From Xylogone sp. PMI_703 (taxonomy: Eukaryota; Ascomycota; Leotiomycetes), in the NCBI GenBank assembly GCA_021399445.1, contig JAJTUQ010000002.1, positions 1-64,000 of the forward strand: a stretch of 64,000 nucleotides of DNA, in the 5' to 3' direction. Positions within the stretch are counted from its first letter, which is position 1. Every line of letters begins with the position of its first letter. Below the pieces are notes generated by a model that saw only the letters and a list, made by a program, of their open reading frames with translations, was not told where the DNA came from and ran no database searches. Below, one piece after another: positions 1-12,570 of the stretch. A program made the translations under genes and the position numbers.

Positions 1-110
1 AAGTAGAGTAACAGAACTTGGAAGTTATTCGCCTTAATAACTTCCTTCCTGAGGAATACTAGGACATAGCCGATCTACCAGATCCCCTTTCCCCAAGGAC
101 TATAGGAAGA

Positions 111-368
111 GTGCTAATGACTTGTGAAGAAACCAGGCCCGGATTCTTTAGTATACTGGACTTGAAAAATGCATTTTATCAGGTGTGGGTCAAGGAAACC
201 TTAATCGAAACAGACATTAATAAATCAGTGTTTAACGTTATGATGTGGGATTCACCGAAAGGAAAGGGATATGTTAAGATTTCCTCAGTATATTCCTTAT
301 ATACAACATTCAAAGTATTAGAACTTAACCAAAGAATGGCAAAGGAATCTTTTCGGAAAGTCTTCTGA
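111..368 (+). pseudogene. Open remnant within Gypsy copy 1, probably Gag
   Basis: An 85-codon stretch opens at a non-ATG codon and includes NAFYQVWVKETLIETD. It lies upstream of the protease and reverse-transcriptase blocks of the same element, so by position it is Gag-derived. Its edges are set by RIP-type stops rather than by gene boundaries. I see no evidence of an independent gene. Confidence 0.4.
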
Positions 369-3300
369 GGCTCTAAGCTCTTTAACTACATAGAGCAAGA
401 GGATTTCATCGCTTAACCTTATCAAACAAACGAACTGTAAGTAAATGAAAGAATAATATTGGTTAAAACAGCTCTTCATCCTGAAAGAAGTTATATAAAA
501 ACCTAAAGATTAGTTGAAAAAAATATTCTTTGAGATATATTACTTTAGCGAAATAAACTTTTTTAGTACAGAATATAGAAATTAGGAATAATAATTAAAG
601 TTATATAATCTAACTTCGAAAAAATCATTATCAGTGGACTATATTACAATAATCTAATACTTTATTTTCTGGGAGAAAATATATAACTACTCTGACAAGA
701 CTTTTATGCCTGGGTTATATATCATAAAGATTAAGAAAGAACATATTAAGCCAAGAAAAAAATACATCAAAAATAATTTTTTATACAAAACATCAAGAAT
801 AATGTTATAGTTATAAAATAGACCATTATTATAAGTTTAACGATGAATAAATACTCTTTAAAAGGCATATTAATAACCTGTTCAACCTGAGAAAGCTTAA
901 AACAAGGAAAGTACTGCCTCAAATAACTCGAAAAAAAGAATTTAATATAGAATTTGCTTTTAATATGTTTATGGCTAATAAAGGAGAGATTATCCAGTTA
1001 GATGTTAAGTTTAGTAACAAAAACCTTAAGGTTTTAGTAGATTTAGGAAACCAGATTAACTTAATCTTATTATAAGCCACTAGAACAATAGACACATAGA
1101 CTAAAGTTTATAATTAGTTCTTATGAATAATTAATAACTTATTAACAAAAGAAGAAGTGTTCGCCAGAATTAAATTTCTTATTATAAGGATTAAGAATTA
1201 CCAAAAACAAATCTAGTTTAAGGTTTCTTTCCTCGGAAAGGAAAATATTATCCTAAAATAACCTTAATTAAAATTCTATGACTTAAATGTCAACTAGAAA
1301 ACAAAGAAATTAACATTTAAATATTATTATAACGCTGGACCAAAAGAATAGTCCACACAAGATATTTTTACTATTAAACTTACTTAAGATAACTTCTAAA
1401 ATAAACTGGACATTTTCCTGGAAGAATACCAAAACTGTTGAGAATTATTTATTCTGTGACTGAAGGATACAGTTTTATTTCCACATAAAAAATGAAATTA
1501 TAAAATCATTCTTTAAGAAAGTATAACCTTTTCTTATGGACTTATTTATGGAACGAATCCTACCAGGGATAAGATCCTGAGAAAATGACTAGATGAACAG
1601 ACCACGAAAAGCTTCTACAGAGAGTTGAACTCTTCATGAAGAATATTATTGATATGAACGTCAAAGCTAGACAACCCCCGGAGAAAATTATATAAAAATT
1701 ATAGAAATTTAAACAGTAAACCCATAAAAAACAAATACTCATTATCTCATATTAATAATATACGAGATATACTTATTAAAGTCAGATATTTCACGAAATT
1801 AAACTTTGCTATAAGATTTAACTTGATAAGGATTAAGGAGGGATATAAGTAATATATTGTTATTTGAACTAAATATAGATTTTATGAATTATTAATCATG
1901 TCTTTTAGTCTGACAAATATATTAACAATTATATAAAAAGTAAGTAATATAATTTTAAGATTATATTTAGATCGTTTTATAATAATATATTTAAATGACA
2001 TCTTGATTTATTCTAAAACATTAAAAGAACATAAACAGTATATTTATACTGTACTTAAAACATTGATTAATAATGATATAAAGTATAAGCTAGTTAAATG
2101 TTAGTTTAACGTGATAAAAGTAAAATTCCTAGATAAAATAGTTTTGGACAAAAGATTCTGAATAAACCTGGAGAAAGTAAAGACTATCAGAGAATGGCTT
2201 ACTCTAAAGACAGTCAAGGAAGTCTAACAGTTTAACAGACTTGTTAATTATTATAGATATTATATAATAACTTATTCGAAGATAATTAGCTTATTGACAG
2301 AATTAACGAAGAAAAATACATTTTTTGTTTGGGAAGAAAGACAGGAGAGAGCTTTCCAAGAGGTTAAAGATCAGTTCGACGAAGACCGAATATTAGTTTA
2401 TGTTAATCCTGAAAAACTATACTTACTAAAAACAAATGTCTCAGATAAAACGTTGAATAGAGTCTTGTCATAAAGGGATGATAAAGGACATTAAAAGCCA
2501 GTAGCCTTCTACTTTTGAAAGTTTATTCTAGCAGAGTTAAACTATAACATCTATAAGAAAGAACTCTTGGCTATCGTAAATTATTATAAGTATTAAAAAG
2601 TTTATTTATATAGTACTAAATATTTATTCGAGATTTTATCAAATTACAAGAATCTAACAACTTTTATAATTATTAAAGATTTCAACAATAGATAAGTACA
2701 TTAGTACAAAACGTTAGTATAATATGATTTCAGGATTCGTTATATCTAAGGATTAGAGAATGCTAGGGCCAATGCTCTGAGCAGATGACTAGATTACATA
2801 AAAAGAAGTTTTAAACAAGAATTTATTATGTTCAAAAAAGAAGACAACATTTTATACTTTAATTATACATAAGTATTAGTGGTTATACAGGTTATTGACA
2901 AAGAATGGCTAAAAAAATTAAATTAGTCATTGTAAAAAAGAAAGAAATCTCTAAAGATCTCGAGGCCAGTTAACTCAAAGATTAGGAATTTCCAGGCATT
3001 TGGCTAAAGGACAGGAGAGTATTCATCTTACTATTAATTATCTAAAAGTTTATAAAAGAACAACATAAATTATTTATACATAGTCATCAAGGAATTACAA
3101 AGACCAAGAACAGACTATAGCAGGAATTCTTTATTTTTAAACTTTAGTAAAAAATCATTAAAGTCATCAATAATTATAACGTTTGTCATAAAGTTAGAAT
3201 ATCAAGAAAAAAGTCTGTAGAATAATTAATATCTTTTCAGATACTAGAGAAACCTTAGACTTTTATTTCATGGGATTTTATTACAGAATTATCCTTATCA

Positions 3301-4285
3301 AGAAATATCAACAGACTGGATAAAGATTATTATAACTTAATCTTTATTATAATAGATAAACTTACGAAATACTTTATTATATTACTATAGAAGGAAACAT
3401 AGATAATTAAGAATTTAGCAAAAATTATGATTTCTAGGGTTATAGTAGATTATAACATTTTAGCAGAAATTATTTCAGACAAAAATAAGTTCTTTATATT
3501 GAAATTCTGGAAAGTAATCTGTAAGAGATTAAGTATTAAAAGAAAAATCGTCACAAAAAAATGAACTTAGATAGATGGTCAGACTGAGCAAGTAAACCAG
3601 ATCATAAGAGTTTATCTTCATTATTACATAGATTATAAACAGTCAAATTGGAAGGATTTCTTATTAATGGTGTAATTAGTATATAATAGTATAAAGAGTA
3701 AAACTACTAAAGTTATACCTTTTTTTGTGAATTATAGTTATAAAGTTTAAACCCATTTTATAAAAACAGAAGTAAAAAACATTTTCAAGATAGTTAAACA
3801 ATAAGTAAATAAATTAGAGAAAATCTATAATTACTTAAAATATAACATTAAATTCGTACAAGAATATATAAAGAAATATTATAATCAAAAGTATAATATA
3901 AAACCTAAACTTAAAGAAGAGGATAAAGTTTATATTATTTGTAGATTTATCAAAATGATAAGACTAAATAATAAATTAAACTAGAAAAAGATTAAATCAT
4001 ACAAAATCAAAAAAAAACTAAGAAATCTAACATATAAACTAAAACTCTTTAATATTATATGAATATATTTAGTATTTTATATAATTATATTAGAAAAAGT
4101 ATTACTAAGATTGTTATTAACTCTGGACTTAAAACTAGAATAAGATCTAAACATAGAATGAGAAGTAAAAGAAATCCTAGATGACAAATTAGTAAAAGAC
4201 AAGAAATAATATTTGGTTAGATAAAAAGAATAAGAAGAATATAGATAGTTAAATACCTGGGAACCAGAGAAGTATTTTACTAATT

Positions 4286-4768
4286 TTAATGAACTCCTGG
4301 AGGAATATGAACTGGCGAAATAAGCCAGGATGGATCGAACAGAACATCAGCATAAATAGCGAAATTAATGTTGGAGAAGAAGGCCTCGGAAGGGCTAGCC
4401 TCGGCCTGATGAGTAGTTTCTGCTTGCTGTAATGCCTTGTCTTCCTTTTGCTTCTGTTCGCTTCTCTCCTTTTCCTCCTCAACATCTAACTCATCCAGAG
4501 AATGAAGACTACAGTGAACTATTTTAGCCTCACACTCGTCGAGCAGACATTACTACTTTCGCAGGCAAAGAATCTTCATCATAACGTTTTCTTCTTCCTC
4601 TTTCAATTTCTTATACTGCTTATCAATAACTTCCCAATCCTCAGTTAAGGTAGTCTTTGCATCACAACCAGTACACTTTTTTCGAACACACTCTATACAA
4701 CGAGATGACCTGTTAAAGTTAACCAAACACTTACGACCCTCAGTTTTGCAAAAGGAACAAGAAATCAT
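4286..4768 (-). pseudogene. Antisense Cys-rich ORF carried by Gypsy copy 1
   Basis: Opposite to pol, one frame runs from an ATG at 4,768 to a TAA at 4,286 with only two adjacent stops (TAG TAA near 4,548-4,553). The N-terminus has a zinc-knuckle-like set of cysteines (CSFC, GRKC, RCIEC, KKCTGC), then a Glu/Lys-rich coiled-coil-like part and a C-terminal FDPSWLISPVHIPP segment. The ORF converges on pol and overlaps the chromodomain end. Gypsy elements of some plant-pathogenic ascomycetes (Boty of Botrytis, from memory) carry an extra antisense gene at this place, so this is probably an accessory retrotransposon gene. Both stops fit RIP of CAG and CAA codons. It is otherwise much better preserved than pol. 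Confidence 0.7.
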
Positions 4769-4960
4769 TTCGTCGCTAACGTTATCAAGATAACAAGCTA
4801 GACGAATATGTTCGTAATCCTTCCTCGACCTTTCAGTGTCTGTAGATTCAAGCTAACGTTTTGGGGGTATAATGGGAAGAAAAGAAAGTTTGAATTGTTA
4901 AGAAGTCTTCTATGTCCTAGTTATAAGCTTCAAGACAAAGCTAAGTTAAGAAGGGAATAG

Positions 4961-5582
4961 TGTCATGACCCCACAGGGTTATAACAAGCGAACTGAGTAT
5001 AGGGCCTCTATAGTCGTCACTTTAGTTAAATAAATATAAATTAAGACAGTTATCAAGGACTTGGTTATAGTATCGTTAGTATTATTGTATTACTAATATT
5101 AGCGAAAAGATAGTACAAGTTCAACATTAGTATTATAAAAAGGGTTATACAAGCTAAAAGATAATATTATCAAAATTATAGTATTAACCCTTTAGTTATA
5201 CTAACTAAATAATAATATTATCAGGAAAATAATACTACTTTTCTGCTTATATTAACTATTTGCTTGTACATATAAAAAGCTAATATTAATAAATAAATAA
5301 GCATATGACAAATAAGACCAGATAAGATCCTTTGGATCCAGGACCGGATAGGATCTCTTGGATCCAAGACCAAAAAGATCTAGGCGAATCCAGTCATTAA
5401 CACATACTATATAAGTAAATAGTTTTACAGTAAATAAGAATCTTGTACTTAACTTAATTAATTTACAGTATACTTACATTTCATAGTAACAACCTTAAGC
5501 CTTGTGAAGATATTCTCTTGCCCTTTACCTTCATCTATCATTTGAGTGATAAATAACCCCAAACCCTTGTAAGAATGTTACA
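4961..5582 (+). repeat. 3' LTR of Gypsy copy 1
   Basis: It starts TGTCATGACC directly after a purine tract and ends AATGTTACA, giving the usual TG...CA ends. It is similar to the shorter LTR at 9,807-10,187, with shared GATCC/GATCT-rich stretches and a shared GTAAATAA..TTGTACTTAACT segment. A block of about 240 bp at roughly 5,030-5,290 has no clear counterpart in the second LTR. Confidence 0.75.
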
Positions 5583-8186
5583 ATATGAATAAAAACAAAA
5601 CTTAAAATTATATAAATCAAAATTATATTTAATGAAAAAGAATATTATCATAAACAACGTATATTATATTAAAAATATAAAATAAGAAAACAATATAAGT
5701 TTGATGAAATTATTAATTTATAGTATAAAAACATTAACAAAAAAGAATATACTAAAATTAATATAATTCTTAAAAAAAAATTTTTGATAATATTCATTAA
5801 ACTAAAAAAATAAAATCTAATAATAATGTTTAATAACAATAATATGATTAATCTTATTATACTTAAAGTAATTACTTAATTAAGACTAAATACTAAAGTT
5901 AAAAAAAGAAATTATCTTATCAGAATAATAAACGGATTAAGTATTTCTTCTTAAGTAAAAATGAAAACTGAATTACTAATGATAAAGATATCCAGAAAAA
6001 TAATAAAAATTATGTTTGATATATTATATTTAAGTAAATATAAAATAATCATAAAAATATTATAATTCAAAAAATATAATCTACAGATAAACTAAAAGAT
6101 AGAACAAATGATAAAATTCAATAAAGAAAAAAACTTATGACTAATTAACTTTTTAGTATAAGTTAATAACGCAGAAATGATATTAATATTATCTGTAGAA
6201 TATCAAAAATATCAAAAGTTATTCGAAGAATCATTAAACATAAAAATATTATTACTAAGAAAATTTTAAGACTATTATATACAATTAAAGAAAAAAACTA
6301 ATTCATTATATTGTTAACTATATACAATAAACAAAAAACAATAATAAATTTTATAAAAAAAACTAAATCAGTTATTAACAAAAAAATATATTAAATTTTC
6401 TAAAACATCTTATAAAATATTAATAATATATATATTAAAGAAAAGACCGAAAAAATAATAAATGATTATAAATTACTGAAAACTAAATAATATTATTATT
6501 AAAGATTAATACTCAATATTACTTATATTAGATCTTTAAGAAAAACTAATAAATATTAAATACTTTATAAAGTTAGACTTTTGAATAACATTTTACTTAA
6601 TTAAAATCACAAAAAACAATAAATAAAAGACAATATTTAGAATATATTATAAATTATTCAAATACTTAATCTTGTTAATAAAACTCATTAATTCATTTAT
6701 GATATTTTAAAAAATAATAAATTATATACTTATATTATATTTAAATATATTTATTATAATATATATCAATGACTTATTAATATATTCTAAAATACTAAAA
6801 GAACATCAAGAGTATATAAAAAAAGTTTTATAAATTTTGTTAAACAATAACATATAATATTAATTATAAAAATACTTATTCTATTAAACAAAAGTTAAAT
6901 TCTTAAAATATATAATGTCAAAAAAAGAATTTCGAATAAACTTATAAAAAATAATTAACATCAAAGAATAACTTAAACCAAAAAATGTCAAAAATATTCA
7001 AATATTCAAAGTAATATATAACTTTTACCGGAAATATATTCATAAATTCTTAGATATTATAATATTACTAAATAACTTAACTAAGAAAAACCAAGAATTC
7101 AAGTTCGAAAATAAAGAACAAAAAGTATAACAAAAACTCAAAAACTAATTTAACAAAAGAATAATTTTAACAATATTTTAAATAAAGTTATTAACGAAAA
7201 TCAAAGTAAATATATCGAATAAAACATTAAAAACAACTTTAAATCAACTATACTTTAATAAAAAATAAAGAATAATAACTTTTTACTTAAAGAAGTTTAC
7301 TTTAGCAAAAAGAAATTATAACATTTACGATAAAAAATTATTAATTATCGTAAACATATTTAAGACTTAGAAAATATACTTTTTAAGATTAAAAATAAAA
7401 GTACTTATAGATTATCATAATCTGAAATACTTCATTAACACTAAAATCTTAAACATTAAATAAGTTAAATAGTCAAAAAAACTTATATAATATAACTTCA
7501 AGATAAAACATATCAAGAAAACTGAAAATGCTAAAATAAATACATTTAATAAAAGACTAGACTATATAAAAAAAGTAAAACCAAAAATTAAGACTATTCT
7601 TAAAAAAAAAAAAACAGAACTTTAATATATAATTATTTAACTCAGAAGACTGAAAATTAAGAGTTTAACATAAAATAAACAAAAAAAATAATTAAAATTA
7701 TTAAACACAAAATCAAAAAAACTAAAGTATTATTCTAAGAATTAAATTCAGACAATAAATAAAAAAAATTTATTGAAAAACTAAAAATATAATTTGTAAT
7801 AAAAAAATCTATATATTATAATCTTTAACTAAAAAGTTTGTCAAATATATATATAACTTATTATTGTATAAATAGTAAAAAATTATAAAAATGTATAAAT
7901 TTCTTAATCCAAAGTTTTATATACTTAAACTATGAAAAATAATATAAAAAATCGTCAAAGTATATAATATATTATAGAACAAAATTAATGTAAAGAATTA
8001 TATATAAATTATTATAATTATTAAAAATACTAAAAAAATTATAAAAGTCTATAATAATAAACTTTATAATAAACTTATTATTATTATTAAACATAAACAA
8101 CAAAATCTATAATAAAGTATTAATAATCATAAATAAACTAACTAAGTATAAAGTCTTTATATTATAAAAAATATTTATACAATAAA

Positions 8187-8300
8187 TAATTAACAAATAT
8201 ATTTATGAATAAAATAATTAACAAATATATTTATGAATAAAATAATTAACAAATATATTTATGAATAAAATAATTAACAATATATTTATGAATAAAATAT
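8187..8300 (+). repeat. 28-bp tandem repeat, about four copies
   Basis: Units beginning TAACAAATATATTTATGAAT start at 8,191, 8,219, 8,247 and 8,275, an exact 28-bp period. The first three units are identical; the fourth lacks one A. The array sits in the decayed integrase region of Gypsy copy 2. Because 28 is not a multiple of three, it would break any frame. Identity among units inside heavily mutated DNA suggests the array formed after RIP. Confidence 0.9.
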
Positions 8301-9249
8301 TTATTATATTTAGATTTTTGAAAAAAATTATCTCTGACAAAAACAAACTGTTTATTTCAAAGTTTTGATAAATACTTATAATAATAATAAAAATCAAAAC
8401 TAAGATAATTATAAAAAGATAAACATAGACTAATAAAAATACTGAAAAACTAATCTAAACATTTAAATAATATTTTAAAATATATATTATTATTTATAAA
8501 ACAATTAAATCAAGTTATTATTGATAATATAATATATATATAATAAAATAAAATACAATAATACATAAATATTATTATATTATATAAATTTCAAGAAAAA
8601 ATAAGTATAATATATTTATAAAAAAAGATATTTAATATAATAATATTAATAAAGAAAAAAATTAAACTTATTAAAGAAATACAAACAATTATATAATAAA
8701 ACTTAGAAAAAATCAGAAAAAGAATAAAAAAGTATTATAACAAATAATATAAAATAAAACTTATATTTAAAAAAAAAGATAAAATATACTTTTTACGAAA
8801 ATTTATTAAAGCCAAGAAATCAAACAAATTACTAAATTTTAAGAAAATAAGATTATTAAAAATTAACGAAATATTAAAACAAATAACATATAAATTAAAA
8901 TTACTCAAAAATACTAAAATATATTTAGTTTTTTATATCATTATATTAAAGTTAATATTATCAGAAATGTTAATAATTATATACTTAAAAACAGAAAATC
9001 TTAACTTAAAGAAAAAATACAAAATAAAAAATATAAAAAAACAAAAAATTTTTAGAAAAAAGTTCAGTATTTGATTAAATAAAAAAAATACTTAGAATCA
9101 GAAAATATTTAAGAATTAACAAAAAAACTTAAGAACATTTAGCAAAAAGTTTAAGAGTTTAAGGTTAAATATATTAAACTAGATTATTCAGTATCAAATT
9201 AATGAATAAGTCTTTAAACTAAAAATCCGAGAAAACAAAATTATTCAAG

Positions 9250-9790
9250 AAAGTTATAATTATATAATCAAAAATTTTTTGTTCAATATATTTTTTCTTT
9301 TCTGTAATATCTAACTTATCTAAGAACTTCAGACTATAACAAATTATCTCTTGAGTATACTTCTATAAAAACTTTTATTACTTTTCAAAATAAATCAGAC
9401 AAGTTATATTTTTGACTAAAATCTATATAATTTTCTCTTTTTTTGTTTTTAGTCAATTATATTTATAATTATATAATTTTTAAGAAAAAATCAAAATATT
9501 TTTATTATTATACATCAGACTTTAGACAATATATTCATTATAACAAGTTAATTTCTTTATTATCTTATAAATTAACTTATTTTTCTTAAAAAAATTAAAA
9601 TATTATCTTAAAACTTAAGTTATTTATATAATTTCTTAAGTTTTTTCTTTTTTGGACTTTTCATAATTTTTTCTTTTTAAGTATAATCATAAAATCAGAA
9701 AATAAACATTTTAGTAATATAATAAAAAATAAAAGTTTAATAATCAACGAAAAAATTTATACTTAATTAAAAGTTTCGAGATAAAATTAA
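9250..9790 (-). pseudogene. Remnant of the antisense Cys-rich ORF in Gypsy copy 2
   Basis: The sequence aligns by eye with the antisense ORF of copy 1: the plus-strand string tctaacttatctaagaactt corresponds to tctaactcatccagagaatg in copy 1. It lies in the same place, between the chromodomain remnant and the 3' LTR. No open frame remains. Its presence in both copies shows the ORF is a regular part of this element family. Confidence 0.5.
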
Positions 9791-9806
9791 GTCAAAAAAA
9801 AAATAA

Positions 9807-10187
9807 TGTTACAAATTATATAACCAAGAACATATGAACTAATTTATATAGACTTAAGACTCAATATTCGGAAATAATATATAAAAAACCCAAAGACGAA
9901 GATTATATAAAATCCTGAGAATCTGAAAATCCAAAAGATCTAAGACTATAAATCTGAAGATCCTGGGGATCTAAGGATCTAACAATATTTTATTTAGTAT
10001 ATAAACTTAAATAATTACTGTAAATAAAAACTTTATGCTTAACTTATAATACAGATTATTATTTAATAATTATAATTATGATTATATATTAGTTATACTA
10101 ATCCCCAAGCTCTTACTAACTCCTTTATAACTTCAGTATATACTTATACACTTTATAGGACCTAGATAAAAGTTTAGGTTTGTAACA
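9807..10187 (+). repeat. 3' LTR of Gypsy copy 2
   Basis: The sequence from TGTTACAAATT to TTTGTAACA is similar to the copy 1 LTR but AT-shifted and about 240 bp shorter. The conserved part carries repeated GATCT/GATCC motifs around 9,930-9,985. The ends are less sure than in copy 1 because mutation has altered them. Confidence 0.6.
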
Positions 10188-12044
10188 ACTTACTCTAAAA
10201 AAACTTAAAGTATAAATGTTAAATATTATGAGTATATTTTTCTCATAATATTTTAACCTTGTCTTAAAGTCTTTAAAGATATAAGAGAATTATGAGTTCA
10301 AAGAAGTAATTGAGTTGAAAGATAATTAGTAGTTATACAGACTGAATAAGAACTTAGAGAAACAAATAATACTAAGTCAAAAAAAGTTATATAACTAAAA
10401 TCTTAAACTTTAATAATTAACTCTCTTAATCGAATAAATGATGATTTTTAACAGAAATTAAGTAAAGTTAAAAAGTTTTCAAAAGAAAGTAAAGAAACTG
10501 ATGAACTTATAGTTACAGAGCCAGAAAATATTATAATGAACAAAAAGTGCTAGAGGTATAAAGAAGTTATAAATCTTAATATTTACAAAACAACATAATC
10601 TAGCCGTATATCAAAGAAGACTATATTCTTTAACAGTATAATTATAATAATTATAGAAATCAAAGCTAGGCTAGAAACTTTAAGTATAAAGATTAATATA
10701 AAAATATTTATGTCAATCGATGTTATAACAGATAAAGAAGTTTTGGAGGTTAATCCAAAAGATTAAAAAAAAGTTATAATATAAAAGTTATAATTATTAA
10801 AAGATAAAAACATTTTCTTTATTATATTAAGACTTTTAATTCGAAAAATAATCTTTGTTAAATAAGTCTGTAGAAATAAGTTTAATGAACTAAGAGAAGT
10901 TATTCGTCATAAAACAAGATTAGTTATTAGAAGATTTGAGTAACAATATGATTTTAACTACAAGGAAATCTTTGTCTTAGTAATAAGATTAATTATACTA
11001 TAAACTATTTTAGTTATTGTAGTTAAGAAAGATTTAAAAATAAACTAGATAAATATAAATATAATATTTTTGTATTTAAAGTTCGAAAAAAAGATTTATA
11101 TAGAAATCTTGAAGTATTTTGAGTATATCTTTCCTGGCTATAACTAGAAAAAGTATTATATTAAGCTAAATAAAGCTTTGTATAATCTTAAACAAGCTTT
11201 TAAAGTATGATTTTAAGCTATAAATAAATATTTCATAAATATTAGTTTTAAGGTTTCTGAAACTAATTTTAATCTTTATATAAAGAATAAAGTTTATATA
11301 TTTTTATAAATTAACGATATATTAATAATAAGTGATTGTACAATTATAGATTAAACGAAAGCTAAAATTTAAAACTAATAAAAATGTAAAGACTTAAGGG
11401 AAATAAAATTATTCGTTGACTTTCAAATAAAATATAATTACAAAACTAAATTTTTATATATTTATTAGATTATGTATATTACTAAGTTATTAAAAAGATT
11501 TAAACTTTTGAATTATAATTCAGTATAATTATTATTCTCAGTAAGCAGTGTTTTAGTCTGAATATAAGATATAGACGAAGAATTAGTGAAAGAATAGCCT
11601 GAATTCAAAGTCCTCGATCAATCACAAAAAGAGTTATTTCAACAGATTATTAGTTTTCTCATATTCTTATTCAATTATATAAGACTTAATATTAACCATT
11701 TAGTTAATCAGTTATCATATCATATGTCAAATCTTCGGGTAATATACTTATAATTAGCCAAATAGGTTCTTCGATACTTAAAAAGCATTATATTAATAAG
11801 AATAAAGTACAACGAAAAGCAAGAACTAAAAGTATATGTATATACTTTGTATAATAATATTATATGAAAGAATGAAAATGATCAGAAATCATTTAACGGC
11901 TAAACAGTTATACGTACTAAAAAAGTAATATTATAAATAACCTAGAGACAAAAGTTGACTACTCTGAGCTTTATGAAAGCCGAATTTATGTCTAAAAATG
12001 AAGTCTTTAAGAAAGTAGCATGACTTGAAAAGTTATACAAAGAC

Positions 12045-12251
12045 TTGAACGAAGAGTTCTTATCACTTCTAACACTTTATATTAACAATATGAGTATGGT
12101 TAAATTGATATATAACAATAAATACTATAAGAAAGTAAAACATATCAATATACGGTTTAACTATATACACTCAGATATGATAAAGAAAAGACGTCTTAAA
12201 GTTGAACATATTCCTGGAGTTCATCAACCAGCAGACCTGCTCACGAAGTAA
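12045..12251 (+). pseudogene. Copia RNase H C-terminal fragment
   Basis: A 68-codon open stretch ends the Copia polyprotein. It contains the KVKHINIRFNYIHSDMI region and the EHIPGVHQPADLLTK terminus characteristic of Copia RNase H. The frame is open only because RIP damage is light here; upstream RNase H sequence carries stops. It is a fragment, not a gene. Confidence 0.8.
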
Positions 12252-12570
12252 CTACCGATACAGCAATTCCGGAAACACTCCGATACACTAGGATTAAGGA
12301 AAGTTTAACAACTTCAGCCAGAAATTTGGTAAAGGAGCAATAGACGAGCCTAAGCTCAATGTCAAAGGCATTCTTGTACTACAACACAGCCAGATCGAAC
12401 TCCTACAGGGAGAGTAAATCTGAGGTAACTGTAGAGTGGCTGAACTCTCCATGGGAGAGAGTAAGTATTACAAGTCAAGCACTTGTTATAGGAGTTAATG
12501 AGGCCTAGACAAGCCGTATTACAAGCTATAGTTGGTGTTGAACGTCTATATATTACGTCGCATGGGGGAG

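Larger units (their letters stand above)
1..5582 (+). mobile_element. Ty3/Gypsy chromovirus, degenerate, 5' end outside window (copy 1)
   Basis: A gag-pol order is readable on the plus strand through many stops: a possible Gag fragment with a short open frame at about 111-368; an aspartic protease block near 960-1,200; reverse transcriptase at about 1,770-2,140 with the catalytic YxND box (IIYLNDILIYSK, near 1,980); RNase H at 2,280-2,640 (FVWEERQERAFQEVK); integrase at 3,050-3,720; and a chromodomain at about 4,180-4,325 (NTWEPEKYF, ELLEEYE). The chromodomain marks a chromovirus. Stops are mostly TAA/TAG where Gln or Trp is expected, as RIP produces. A purine-rich tract (aagaagggaatag) sits directly before the 3' LTR at 4,961. 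The 5' LTR lies left of the window. The element cannot be autonomous. Confidence 0.9.
5583..10187 (+). mobile_element. Ty3/Gypsy element, extremely AT-rich (copy 2), 5' truncated by copy 1
   Basis: This copy is collinear with copy 1 at an offset of about 4,770 bp. Reverse transcriptase lies near 6,530-6,900 (IIIYINDLLIYSK near 6,750), RNase H near 7,090-7,400, integrase near 7,840-8,600, a chromodomain remnant near 8,950-9,120, and an LTR at 9,807-10,187. By eye GC is under about 20%, far below copy 1, so it has been through more RIP. Its internal sequence begins directly at the LTR end of copy 1, and its first 0.8 kb or more is missing. The simplest reading is that copy 1 inserted into it and the rest lies left of the window. 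Confidence 0.85.

Noticed and set aside
1560..1742. 60-codon minus-strand ORF
   Set aside because: It lies opposite retrotransposon sequence and has no protein-like features.
4249..4485. 78-codon minus-strand ORF in Gypsy copy 1
   Set aside because: It is a shadow frame; the real antisense frame in this stretch is the one continuing from 4,768, with EEEKERSEQKQKEDKALQQ.
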